Below are positions 1 to 10,140 of a stretch of DNA of 64,000 nt, piece after piece. The stretch is from Owenia fusiformis (Eukaryota > Annelida > Polychaeta > Sabellida > Oweniidae), in the NCBI GenBank assembly GCA_903813345.2, contig CAIIXF020000007.1:37344759-37408758 (forward strand), in the 5' to 3' direction. How positions within the stretch are numbered: position 1 is the stretch's first letter; every line of letters starts with the position of its first letter. Under the pieces are notes generated by a model. That model made no database searches. It was not told the origin of the DNA and was given only the letters and a program-made list of their open reading frames with translations. The position numbers and the translations under genes were made by a program.

Positions 1-363
1 TCGGTATGACCTGCTAAGAGCTACGACAATGATCGATTATCACATTTCCCAGCAGGCTTCCTTTGATGAGCCTGACGGTACACATTAGTGAACAATCCCA
101 AACAAAACAGTTACCATGACAAAAAGCGATATAAGAGAAAAAAAACTGAACATTTCGGGAATTTGCAATAACAAAGAAACGAAGCCATCCATGAAAATCC
201 AACTAACGTCCAAAGTTCAGAAAATCTATAGATTCAGAAGAGTGCTTTCGTCAAAATGATTCAATGATATATGCAAATAGAATCTGTTATTAGTAGGTTC
301 ATTGTGTTAATACAAGGGACAAGTGAGTGTGGGTGTTTCATCAATGATTCTGCTAATTTTGTT

Positions 364-453
364 GTTCCACTAATGTATTGTGTTCCACTAATGTATTGTG
401 TTCCACTAATGTATCTTGTACCAACAATGTATCTTGTTCCACTAATGTATCTT
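364..453. repeat. 18-bp tandem repeat, 5 copies
   Basis: Five head-to-tail copies of an 18-bp unit beginning gttccactaatgtat. Since 18 is a multiple of three the array is open in one frame (a VPLMYC-like repeat), but there is no other sign of coding. The sequence before it (1-363) shows no gene or repeat that I can recognise. Confidence 0.9.
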
Positions 454-567
454 GTTCATCATCCATGTAACCTTTTCAAATAAAAGCTAACATAATATTG
501 AAGCAAAATTGTTTTCATTTTTCATCCAATTAGAGTCACATTATCAACACTTGTTTTACTATCATTT

Positions 568-1507
568 GAAGTGTTCAACTTATTGAGGTGTTCAACGTAT
601 TGAAGCATTTGACTTATTGATGTATTCAACTTATTGAGGTATTCAACTTATAGAGGTGTTCAACTTATAGAGGTGTTTAACTTATTGAGGTATTCAACTT
701 ATAGAGGTGTTTAACTTATTGAGGTATTCAACTTATTGAGGTGTTCAACTTATAGAGGTGTTTAACTTATTGAGGTATTCAACTTATTGAGGTGTTCAAC
801 TTATAGAGGTGTTTAACTTATTGAGGTATTCAACTTATCGAGGTGTTCAACTTATAGAGGTGTTCAACTTATGGAGGTGTTCAACTTATTGAGGTGTTCA
901 ACTTATAGAGGTGTTTAACTTATTGAGGTATTCAACTTATTGAAGTGTTCAACGTATTGAAGCATTTGACTTATTGATGTATTCAACTTATTGAGGTATT
1001 CACCTTATAGAGGTGTTCAACTTATAGAGGTGTTTAACTTATTGAGGTATTCAACTTATAGAGGTGTTTAACTTATTGAGGTATTCAACTTATTGAGGTG
1101 TTCAACTTATACAGGTGTTTAACTTATTGAGGTATTCAACTTATTGAGGTGTTAAACTTATTGAGGTGTTTAACTTATTGAGGTATTCAACTTATAGAGG
1201 TGTTAAACTTATTGAGGTGTTTAACTTATTGAGGTATTCAACATATAGAGGTGTTAAACTTATTGAGGTGTTCAACTTATAGAGGTGTTCAACTTATAGA
1301 GGTATTCAACTTATTTAGGTATTCAACTTATTGAGGTATTCAACTTATAGAGGTGTTCAACTTATAGAGGTGTTTAACTTATTGAGATATTCAACTTATA
1401 GAGGTGTTTAACTTATTGAGATATTCAACTTATAGAGGTGTTTAACTTATTGAGGTATTCAACTTATAGAGGTGTTCAACTTATTGAGGTGTTCAACCTA
1501 TAGAGGT
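568..1507. repeat. 17-bp minisatellite, about 55 copies
   Basis: A 940-bp array of a 17-bp unit, aggtgttcaacttattg, with point variants (tatag/tattg, gtgttc/gtattc). Higher-order blocks repeat inside it: the segment with ttcaacgtattgaagcatttgac appears near 590 and again near 950, so the array grew partly by duplication of multi-unit blocks. The core gtgttca is also the core of the CAGTAAAACCTG-ended elements elsewhere in the window. Confidence 0.95.
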
Positions 1508-2054
1508 TAAAAAGAAGGCAGTACAAGATGTGACTGATCACAATTTAAAGCAATCCTTTTAAAGGTTATTTTTAACGCTTCATCAATGGGCTCAAAAAGC
1601 TGTCTATTTTTATTGAATTAAAACAGATTGTTCTTTCTATTTCAAATGGATTCCAATAATTGACAAACCACCCTCTCCTTGTGACCTAACAACAGGAGGT
1701 TTCTACCCATAATGCCCTGTGAATAGCATGTGGCAATTTCCACCAATCAAGTTTCATCATCAGTTGCTTTAATTTGCTTTATTCCTACACTGCAATTATA
1801 TCAAATTAATTTTCTTTTTTTGTCACATGTATTTTTTTGCAATTAATTACTTAAAGGTACATTTTGATGTCTTTCATAGTCTCAATAATCTCAAATACCA
1901 TAATAATTTAACATTTTACCATTCGCCCACGATTCTATTTCTCCAATTTCTGTCAATGTCCTGAATGTGAATGTGACCATCATTTAATTTTGCCATGTCT
2001 TTTTAGAGACCGACCTAATCGAATGATGGCATTAACTCCTACATTCTCTCAAAA
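1508..2054. other. Unassigned AT-rich DNA
   Basis: No open frame, RNA gene or repeat recognised. Confidence 0.6.
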
Positions 2055-2194
2055 TGACATTTCACTTAAAGGGGCATTGTGTCTAGCCATGACATTTCAC
2101 TTAAAGGGGCACTGTGTCTAGCCATGACATTTCACTTAAAGGGGCACTGTGTCTAGCCATGACATTTCACTTAAAGGGGCACTGTGTCCAGCCA
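2055..2194. repeat. 35-bp tandem repeat, 4 copies
   Basis: Four adjacent copies of a 35-bp unit starting tgacatttcacttaaagg, differing by one or two bases. They start at 2055, 2090, 2125 and 2160. Confidence 0.92.
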
Positions 2195-2252
2195 ATAAAC
2201 AAATGGAGACTGAAAACAAAACCTGTACCACAAAACTAATCAACTAATGTTA

Positions 2253-3172
2253 CCCTACTATCACACCAAACTAGTTCTCACTGCGTTCTCGAAAACGGGC
2301 TTCAACTGTATACGAACGGACTGGACCTTTCATTTTGCAATGATTTTTCCTTTGATCTTAATGGTTGAAGCAATCATTAATCGATGATTGCTTGCGATGG
2401 TCTGTTTTCGGAATTTCAAGGTCGGATTTTTTATAAGGGTACTAAGAACCGTTTGGGATCTATTTACAAACTTCATCGAACGTACTCAAACGAGTAGGTC
2501 CTCTAGAACTTAGACAATGCTCACAATGTTCTCGTGGTCGTCACGTTCTACAATTAGAACGAGTGACAACGTACTAAGGACGAGCTGGACGTACTACGAA
2601 CGGAACCGTCGTACTTCAATCCTACTAGGGACGTTTTAACAACGAGTTGAACTGTCTGCGGACGTGTTGAGAACGAGGTAGAACTAATTGCAAACGGGTT
2701 TAAACTGATTAAGAACGTATTTAAGACTGCTTATGAACGAGTTAGCAAAAATATAGCTATCACACCAAACAAGTTGCCACCGCGTTCTTCAAAACTGGTT
2801 TTAAACTGTGTGCGAACGGAATAAACGTAGCTGCAACTTTCTAAGGTCTATTTACAAACTTTATGAACGTTCTCAGACGGGAATGTGATTTTAGAATTTT
2901 GAATCGATTCAAAATTCGATGACGACCATACCGTTCTGCAATCAGGTCATGTTGACCTTCTAGACTAAGGGACGCGTTCTACAACGTTGCACTCCAACGT
3001 GGTGCGACCTGAACGAACTGCGAACGAGATGGACGTATTGAAGACTGTTTAAGATCGAAGAAGCTAATTATTTCAGACATATTTCCCGACCACAGCCAGA
3101 TTGAGCCCGTTTGACGACGTTTTCGTAGGACTGGCAAGAACGGGTAAGAACTAGTTTGGTGTGATAGGGGGG
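2253..3172. mobile_element. Harbinger-like non-autonomous DNA transposon
   Basis: A 920-bp element with terminal inverted repeats of about 26 bp: the left end reads ccctactatcacacc and the right end ggtgtgatagggggg. Both ends are flanked by TTA (2250-2252 and 3173-3175), the 3-bp target duplication typical of PIF/Harbinger elements. The interior is rich in related sub-repeats (gaacg, aacgag, acaccaaac at about 2760) and encodes no transposase. The right third recurs in inverse orientation at 45675. The superfamily is inferred from the target duplication only. Confidence 0.8.
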
Positions 3173-3329
3173 TTAACGACTCTCACACTATCATTACCAC
3201 TATGTGGCACCCCACACATATATCTGATTAGTCTGCGCTCGTTAACGTAACATGATGTCTGATACCATCAAATACACCTACTACTTCCTCGACCGAGTTG
3301 ACATCACAATCAAGTTAATGGTCTGCCCT

Positions 3330-4322
3330 TATACACGGGGTACCATCGAATAATTTTGGCAACGTACCGGAGAACGACATTTTACTAAGAAATGGCAATA
3401 ATTTAGCACAATATATTTTTTAACTAGAGTTCTACTTTGATTTTGACAAAAGTAAGTATTCCATGCAATGGCTATTTCATTCATGAGTTTGTAGGAATTC
3501 TGTTGGAACCCAGTTCTGATCAAGTACGAAGTTATTGAAATCGGCGCAGTCGGACTTTACTCCGAAAGATGGTTTTTCGATTATAACTTTTTACAACATT
3601 TAAGTATAGACTTTTGAAAAAAGTACAGAATAGTCCTTATACTATTGAATAATTCTGTTATTTCTGATTCACACGACTCTGATTTGTTTAATTAAAAAAA
3701 AGTTTTAAAAATATTACTTAGGAACGTAACCGGAGCTAGGAACGTAACCGGAGCAGATCAGTTGAATTATATAATTAAAAAAAATATATATATGATATAA
3801 TAAATACGCATTCGAACAATCCCGTATGTTTTTAGATTAGTGTATGTGCTTTAAATCATATATTTTAATTTTTTTGATTAAATAATTCAACTGATCTGCT
3901 CCGGTTACGTTCCCAGCTCCGGTTACGTTCCTAAGTAATATTTTTAAAACTTTTTTTTAATTAAACAAACCAGAGTCGTGTGAATCAGAAATAACAGAAT
4001 TATTCAAAAGTATAAGGACTATTCTGTACTTTTTTCAAAAGTCTATACTTAAATGTTGTGAAAAGTTATAATCGAAAAACCATCTTTCGGAGTAAAGTCT
4101 GTCTGCGCCGATTTCAATAACTTCGTACTTGATCAGAACTGGGTTCCAACAGAATTCCTACAAACTCATGAATGAAATAGTTATTGCATGGAATACTTAC
4201 TTTTGTCAAAATCAAAATAGAACTCTAGTTAAAAAATGTATTGTGCTAAATTATTGCCATTTCTTAGTAAAATGTCGTTCTCCGGCACGTTGCCAAAATT
4301 ATTCGATGGTACCCCGTGCTTA
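3330..4322. mobile_element. Large palindrome (fold-back element), about 1 kb
   Basis: Two inverted arms of about 440 bp (3330-3770 and 3882-4322) around an AT-rich centre near 3826. The arms differ at only a few positions, so the inverted duplication is young or kept uniform. Inside each arm an 18-bp motif (ggaacgtaaccggagcta) occurs twice in tandem near the centre. Each arm holds a matching 65-residue open frame (minus at 3329-3523, plus at 4129-4335), but these read as parts of the palindrome with no recognised domain. No clear target duplication was found. Confidence 0.85.
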
Positions 4323-5326
4323 TATAGATATATGAGACAATATTTCTATACCCTTCCAAGCGCAATCAAATATACTCGAACATCATCAAGTAAAACTACA
4401 TTCTGCGATATCACATTCAATTCCTTTATGAGGTTCGATGTCTGTGCTTAATGTTGAACACACCTATAAAAATATTGTATACCCAAACTACAGTTACACC
4501 TAGTTCAGCTAAAAAGTGTTACTTAAGATCTCCCTATCGAGAACTTTTTTGTAATTTTTGCATAACTGTTTCAATAAAAGGTATTTTTTGTAACCTGAAC
4601 ACTGATTGGCAGGTATTCACATTTCAAGGTTATTTTAACATGGAAACCAATGGCAGGTTTCTAAATATTACCGAAAAGTCTTCACACTGAGGTGTTAAGA
4701 TTCGATAAGTGTCGGATATACAGATTTCTCTATATACATATTTTACATTACTTATAAACTTATAACTCTGTCGACATGTCGTCAATGCCTCAATTTTCTC
4801 TCATTGAAAGCCTACTGGTGTCAAGAGGATTGCACAGAGACCTGTTAACCCATAATTAGATACAATAACTGTTTCTGCTAAATTGTCTTGGAATTGAACA
4901 CAGTTATTACATAAGTTCTTCAAGGAGTATATTGATTTCTTCTAAATTATGAGGATTTCCCTGACAGAAACTCTAGAAACGGAACTTACATATAAGGTTC
5001 ACTTAAACACATAATAGACTTGGAGCACTCAAAATGCTGCCATAATTACTCTTAAAAATTTGAAAAATTGTTGATGTATTCATGCTTTAAATTCAAAATA
5101 AGGTGAATAAAGTGAAGTCAGCAAGGCAAAAGGGATTTCCTTATATGTTAGGTAAACTATAAGTATATCTGCTCTCTGATTGGTTAAACCTGCACATCGC
5201 TCCAAACGCAATATGTTGACATATATTGTTTTTACATTTTCAAGCTCTAATATAAAGTTTATGTAAATAAAAATTGTTTTTTTCTGCGTAATATCAAAGA
5301 ACAATCATTTAGTTAAAAAAATAAAA
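4323..5326. other. Unassigned AT-rich DNA
   Basis: Short open frames occur here (for example 4451-4690 plus and 5080-5304 minus), but composition and lack of splice context do not support coding. Nothing recognised. Confidence 0.5.
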
Positions 5327-5397
5327 AGGCGAATGCGGGATTCGAACCCGGGCCTCCCGCGTGCTCAGCGAGGATTCTACCCCTACACCACCGTATT
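5327..5397 (-). tRNA. tRNA-like gene, probably a tRNA pseudogene (Gly-like)
   Basis: Read on the minus strand this 71-base segment lines up along its whole length with a metazoan tRNA-Gly. It has an A-box-like tggtgtagggg, a perfect B box (ggttcgaatcc), the anticodon stem ctcgc/gcggg, and a T run immediately after the 3' end that would stop RNA polymerase III. Two things argue against a working tRNA: the acceptor strands do not pair, and the anticodon loop (tgagcac) lacks the invariant U33. It may instead be the head of a tRNA-derived SINE. The Pol III promoter boxes are seen directly; the amino-acid identity is inference. Confidence 0.6.
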
Positions 5398-5696
5398 ATT
5401 TACGTAGTCCCAGTAATTAAACGCCAGTTATTTTGAATGCTATGATTCGGAAGTGACGTCACGTTCTTCATTTAGAAACCTTTCCAAAATCATATCGCCG
5501 GCTCAGATCAGAGCAAATTCAATGAAAAATCTTTGAAATGACACATTTATCGTAAGTATTTCTACACAAGATTTGCCCCATTTGTTCATCATTCTATAAT
5601 CTTTCATTAAGCTCAAAATGTTAAAGTTCACCCCCGAAACAACCCAAGATTGCGTTTCGGAGCGTAGTCCAGCTTTAAAACATCAAACTGTGGAAT

Positions 5697-7196
5697 CATT
5701 TTATTTTTTTTATTTATTTAGATTTTATTTATTCAGGGATATCTAATAAGAAATACATATGTTTTCTTGTTTCCATTAGAACCCTGCAGACACACATACA
5801 CACTACATTTAACAATAAAATATGTGACAATATACATATCATAAAATTAGAAATTTGTAAAAACAGTACATTAATATGTGTAAAAATACTATATGACTAG
5901 TCGATAAAAATAAGCATTAAAAGTAATTGTCACACTTGACATTCGAGCATATTAAGACATGTAAAATTACAATTATTCACTAATTGAAGCAAGGAATTGC
6001 TTTTTTAGATGAACTTTAAAAGATTGCACTGAGGCAGATTCCTTTAAATCTAAAGGTGCCTTGTTCCAGAGAACAGATGCTCTGTGACTAAAAGTTTGTG
6101 TGCCTGCATTATTACAATTTTGTTTAATAAAAATACATTTGTTAGTTGTAGCATGAGTACCATAGTTGTGAGTGTCCTTAGTTAAGGTAAAACTGTCCTG
6201 CATATAAGTGGGAACCAGTCCATTCACTACCTTATACATAAGTGTCAGGTTGTGCATGTCCTGCCTCTCTCTTATGGATGGCCACTTCAGAGTATTTCTA
6301 ACATCCTGGGATGGGGTACGTGGGGCACATTTAACTATCAATCTACCAGCACGGTTTTGGAATCTCTGAATTTTATCTAAGAGTTGTGAGCTGCATCCAG
6401 AGATGACAGCATCACCATAATCAAAAATGGGTGTGATGGTAGATTGGATTAAAAGTTTGGTTGTATTGAGGGTAAGAGAATCTCTCACTCTCCCAATGAC
6501 CCCTAACCTTTGTGACAATTTTGTACAAGTTTTGGTTATATGTGTTTTCCAAGTGAGTGTTGGATCAAACCACAAACCAAGATATTTGAAAGCGTCGACT
6601 TGTTCAATTTTTTCTCCATTTATGACTATGTCGTCACCTTCATCTACCTTTGACAGTTTCTGGGATGACCCATACACCATGAATTTAGTCTTCTTGACAT
6701 TTAATGTTAATTTATTTGAGCACAGCCATTTGTGTACCACATTCATATCAGCTGTTAACTTTGCTTTAATAGAGTGAATATCTTTGGCATGGTAAAATAT
6801 GGCAGTGTCATCTGCATAGAGAGTGACTTTGGAGTCTTTAATTTGATTTTGGAGGTCGTTTATGTAGAGAATAAAAAGCAGAGGCCCGAGTACAGAGCCC
6901 TGAGGTACTCCATACTCGACTGGTAATGAAGATGACACTTTGCCATTTATACTTACACATTGACTTCGACCAATGAGATAACTGCTGAACCAAGACAATT
7001 CTTTGTCTCTGACACCGATGTTTTGCATTTTCATGAGCATTAGGTTTACATCGACGGTGTCAAAGGCTTTTTTCAAATCAAGATATACTACACCCGTTAA
7101 ATGCCCATTTTGGGTGTTGTTAAGTATATAATCAGTAACATTTACAAGTGCGGTCTGCGTGGAATGTTTGGGCCTGAAACCCGACTGAAACCCGAA
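5697..7196 (-). mobile_element. 5'-truncated LINE (non-LTR retrotransposon)
   Basis: The open reverse transcriptase frame (5973-7196, minus) is followed by about 230 bases of 3' untranslated sequence that ends in an A-rich tail, seen on the plus strand as the T/TTTA-rich stretch at 5697-5730. The 5' end stops abruptly inside the reverse transcriptase domain, as expected from incomplete target-primed reverse transcription. No endonuclease domain is present. Confidence 0.85.
5973..7196 (-). CDS. LINE reverse transcriptase (5'-truncated)
   Basis: About 407 codons, open up to a TGA just beyond 7196. The order of motifs is typical of a non-LTR (Jockey/CR1-like) reverse transcriptase: QSGFRPKHST near the truncated end, then YLDLKKAFDTVD, WFSSYL, NGKVSS, GVPQGSVLGPLLFILYINDL and the catalytic LYADDTAIF box. 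A thumb and C-terminal region of about 200 residues follows, including QRFQNRAGR. The enzyme would copy the element's RNA into DNA at a nicked target. The frame is intact from the truncation to the stop, so the insertion is fairly young, but without the N-terminal part and endonuclease it cannot be autonomous. The first ATG in the frame (7076) is internal and is not a real start. Confidence 0.9.
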   Translation of the reverse strand, partial: FGFQSGFRPKHSTQTALVNVTDYILNNTQNGHLTGVVYLDLKKAFDTVDVNLMLMKMQNIGVRDKELSWFSSYLIGRSQCVSINGKVSSSLPVEYGVPQGSVLGPLLFILYINDLQNQIKDSKVTLYADDTAIFYHAKDIHSIKAKLTADMNVVHKWLCSNKLTLNVKKTKFMVYGSSQKLSKVDEGDDIVINGEKIEQVDAFKYLGLWFDPTLTWKTHITKTCTKLSQRLGVIGRVRDSLTLNTTKLLIQSTITPIFDYGDAVISGCSSQLLDKIQRFQNRAGRLIVKCAPRTPSQDVRNTLKWPSIRERQDMHNLTLMYKVVNGLVPTYMQDSFTLTKDTHNYGTHATTNKCIFIKQNCNNAGTQTFSHRASVLWNKAPLDLKESASVQSFKVHLKKQFLASISE

Positions 7197-7238
7197 TCAT
7201 TGCTCCTATTCAGAGGGGATTACACTATATATTAAACT

Positions 7239-8040
7239 AGGGCTGTGCCGGAACCGGTTCGGACGGTTCGGAATCGGAACCGGAACTTGGTCTCACGGAA
7301 TCGGAACTTTCGGAACCCCTTTTGGTTCACAAATGAAAATAATTATGTATGAGTGAGTTCGACGGCGATCATGACGATATCGTCGTCCAAGTTTGTCAGG
7401 TTAACACTTACCTTTCCTGTCAAGCAAGTTTGAATGTTTTTACGAAAGAAATAGACTCTAAAATCTGTAAAAAGAGAGAAAATTCGATCTTTTTTCTACT
7501 TGTTTTCACTTCCGGCTGCTCTGACCATAATGCGCATGCGTAATTGAAAAAGTTTTGAAACGAAATCAACGAAATTGAAAAACTGTGAAACCCAAGGAGG
7601 ATTGGGTCCCAGAATGCAACATCGATGCTCTCTCGATGTTCTTGATGTCTTGATTACAAAATTTGAACTAACGCTGTTAGATTGTAAGACGTCATGGAAA
7701 AGTAAATTTATTCATTTATCTATGAGTATTTTCGCCCCGTCGATTCCTACTTCCAATGAAATCCGAAGGTCAAAGTTCGTAAAACAAAACTTGATTTCTG
7801 TTGATTTCTCCGCTATTTATTTTGTTTATGCGAGTAATACACATGCAAATTGGATGTAGTTTGAAGGAAAACATCACTGGAGGAACAATGGTCACGGATA
7901 TTAACGATTCAAAGCAAGTACTAAGGTAAGGGTCCGATATTGTTCCGAAACCCTTCGGAACATGATATTAAAATTCCGAATTCCGGTATTTTAACAAAAG
8001 TCCGCGGTTCGGACCGATTCCGGTCGAATGGCACGGCCCT
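7239..8040. mobile_element. MITE-like DNA transposon with 10-bp target duplication
   Basis: An 802-bp element with ends agggctgtgccgg and ggcacggccct, extended inward by cggaaccgg-rich subterminal repeats. The 10-bp sequence atattaaact flanks it exactly on both sides (7229-7238 and 8041-8050). A 9-11-bp duplication suggests a Mutator-like element, but the TIR alone does not decide. The interior carries an ETS-type site (acttccgg, 7508-7515) and an NRF-1-type palindrome (tgcgcatgcg, 7531-7540). Open frames at 7349 and 7575 lie wholly inside it and have no recognised domain. Confidence 0.85.
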
Positions 8041-8050
8041 ATATTAAACT

Positions 8051-8871
8051 CAGGGTATAGTGCCATAAAGCAGTCAAACAAACAAAAAACAACCAAACTA
8101 AACAAAGGAGTAAATGTATAGGTGAAATGAGATTAATCTGAATCATATTAAAAGCATGTTATCGTCAAATATCTATAAGGGTATATATTATTTTTCATTG
8201 GCAGGATTAGGTGAAACAAAAAGAACCTCATGACAAAGTAGCTTTAAGTGACTCAGTATCACATTATCACACAAATGCTGACTCAAACCATCTACATACT
8301 GCATTGATTTCTAAAGCATATCATATCCAAAAATGAACAACTCTGACCACATATGGGGAAGTTCCCGCCCTTCAATATTTTAGCGTTTAGCTTTTCTAAT
8401 AAAAAGACCATGGTCATATAAGTTAAAGATATGGCCCTTTGTGCAAACCATGTTAACTTGATGTAATCACCTATAAGACCATGGGCCACTAGGGGATCTA
8501 AACCACCCACATTCAAGACCTCCTTGAAACAGGAAGGTTTTAATCTCCAGTGATATAAAAAAGCCTGAAATAATATTTATAGTGAAAACAAAACTGTCCC
8601 AGGGGAGAGGCATACAGATGTTATTTTTTTCGGAAGAAACATGATGAAAAAGACATTGTTGGATAGGAATGGTCTATATCTAGAACTGATCTTGATCAAA
8701 AACTAATCCTAGAAAAACCCTTGAGGATTTGGCTATACTTGGTTACATCACACCAATCCTAACTTAACATGATCCCCTTGTCCCTGCACACAAAGGGTAA
8801 TGCTATCCCATGTCTGGTTTCTGATACCAATAAAAAAGTTACTTCTTTAACAAATGAAAATAGCTATTTGT
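8051..8871. other. Unassigned AT-rich DNA
   Basis: No gene, RNA or repeat recognised. Confidence 0.5.
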
Positions 8872-9000
8872 TAGGGTGGCTCAAAAGGAGTTTTTTTCAA
8901 AAGTTTTTACGTTCCGTGGTATTTTGGTGTAGAGATTTAGGTAAAAAGTGAGAATATTTTTTTTTTGAATATTTTTTGATAAAATTAAGGGGTCCCCCAC
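8872..9000. mobile_element. Diverged solo end of the 24-kb fold-back family
   Basis: The segment starts with tagggtggctcaaaa and ends with ggggtcccccac, the same landmarks in the same order and spacing as the first 120 bp of the element at 24066. No second end is nearby, so this is a remnant. Confidence 0.65.
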
Positions 9001-9068
9001 CTGTCATCAACATATCCATGCATGAATATCATATTTTTACTTCTGAGGTTTCATGCGATATGAGATTT

Positions 9069-9160
9069 CTTGACTCTCCTTGCATCCTGGGATATAATGA
9101 ATCTCCTTTGCATTCTGGGATATCCTGACTCTACTTTGCATTCTGGGATATCCTGACTCC
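9069..9160. repeat. Tandem repeat of about 35 bp, 2.6 copies
   Basis: Degenerate repeats of tttgcattctgggatatcc followed by tgactc. Confidence 0.75.
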
Positions 9161-9377
9161 CTTTTACCTTCTTGTATTGAATGTCATTCATGATACATGT
9201 TTTCTGATATAACATATCACCCCCTATTCCAAATGTCACTAATGATACAACTTCAAAGGTTTTATGATTGACATTTATTGATTGGCGAAATGTCAAAATG
9301 ACATTTTGGAACTTTATTATATTCTTCCTCATGGGCTTCGATCTTTGAATATACTAAAACCTGAATATATGAATAGT

Positions 9378-9768
9378 GAACACCTCTCAATGGGAACACC
9401 TTTTTGTCATAATTTTGAACACCTCTCAATGTGAACACCTTTTTGTCATAATTTTGAACACCTCTCAATGTAAACACCTTTTTGGCATAATTTTGAACAC
9501 CTCTCAATGTGACCACCTTTTTTGTCATAATTTTGAACACCTCTCAATGTAAACACCTTTTTGGCATAATTTTGAACACCTCTCAATGTGAACACCTTTT
9601 TGTCATAATTTTGAACACCTCTCAATGTGAACACCTTTTTGTCATAATTTTTAACACCTCTCAATGTGAACACCTATTTGTCATAATTTTGAACACCTCT
9701 CAATGTGAACACCTATTTGTCATAATTTTGAACACCTCTCAATGTGAACACCTTTTTGTCATAATTTT
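9378..9768. repeat. 39-bp minisatellite, about 10 copies
   Basis: The unit is gaacacctctcaatgtgaac plus acctttttgtcataatttt. Because 39 is a multiple of three, both strands are open across the array, which explains the long repetitive frames here; they are not genes. The unit matches the interior of the CAGTAAAACCTG-ended elements. Confidence 0.95.
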
Positions 9769-9779
9769 GTTACGCATTG

Positions 9780-10028
9780 ATTCACGTATTTAAAAAACTG
9801 CAAATCTTCGACATTTATCGCCAGTCTCAGTCGAGTTTGAATGAGACAAGTTTTAATGTAGTTAGATTCACTCTTTTAAAGGGCTACATCTTCAATCTTT
9901 GAATAACAGAAACCCCTTTAATTCAGGCTTAACCAATCAAATGTGTCAATCAAAATCGAGCTACCCAATCAGAGGTGGCTTCACAAAAACGGCTGTTTTT
10001 ATATTCAACACCTATTCGACTTTTGCAG
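9780..10028. other. Unassigned DNA before the 10.0-kb exon candidate
   Basis: Nothing recognised. Confidence 0.4.
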
Positions 10029-10109
10029 CTACGTACAGCATGAAAAACGTGAAGTTATCCAAAGAGCCACTTAAAAATTTATCAGCATACATGCGCATAG
10101 GGACCCCAG
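10029..10109 (+). CDS. Possible internal exon, 81 bp, unknown protein
   Basis: An open segment lies between a good acceptor (ttcgacttttgcag) and a donor (ccccag/gtacga). In the open frame it reads TYSMKNVKLSKEP then LKNLSAYMRIGTPG. The PLKNLSAYMR part resembles the start of an HMG box, but this is too short to claim. Intron phases would be 1 and 1. No partner exon was found, so this may be a chance frame. Confidence 0.22.
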
Positions 10110-10140
10110 GTACGATCAATTCTTGTCTTCTTTTCTAAAG

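Noticed and set aside
2055-2194. Possible CRISPR-like direct repeats
   Set aside because: Units are contiguous without unique spacers and the genome is eukaryotic; it is a simple tandem repeat.
6427-6777. 116-codon plus frame
   Set aside because: It is the antisense shadow of the LINE reverse transcriptase.
9262-9793. Long repetitive open frames on both strands
   Set aside because: They result from a 39-bp minisatellite whose unit length is a multiple of three; no non-repeat coding sequence.
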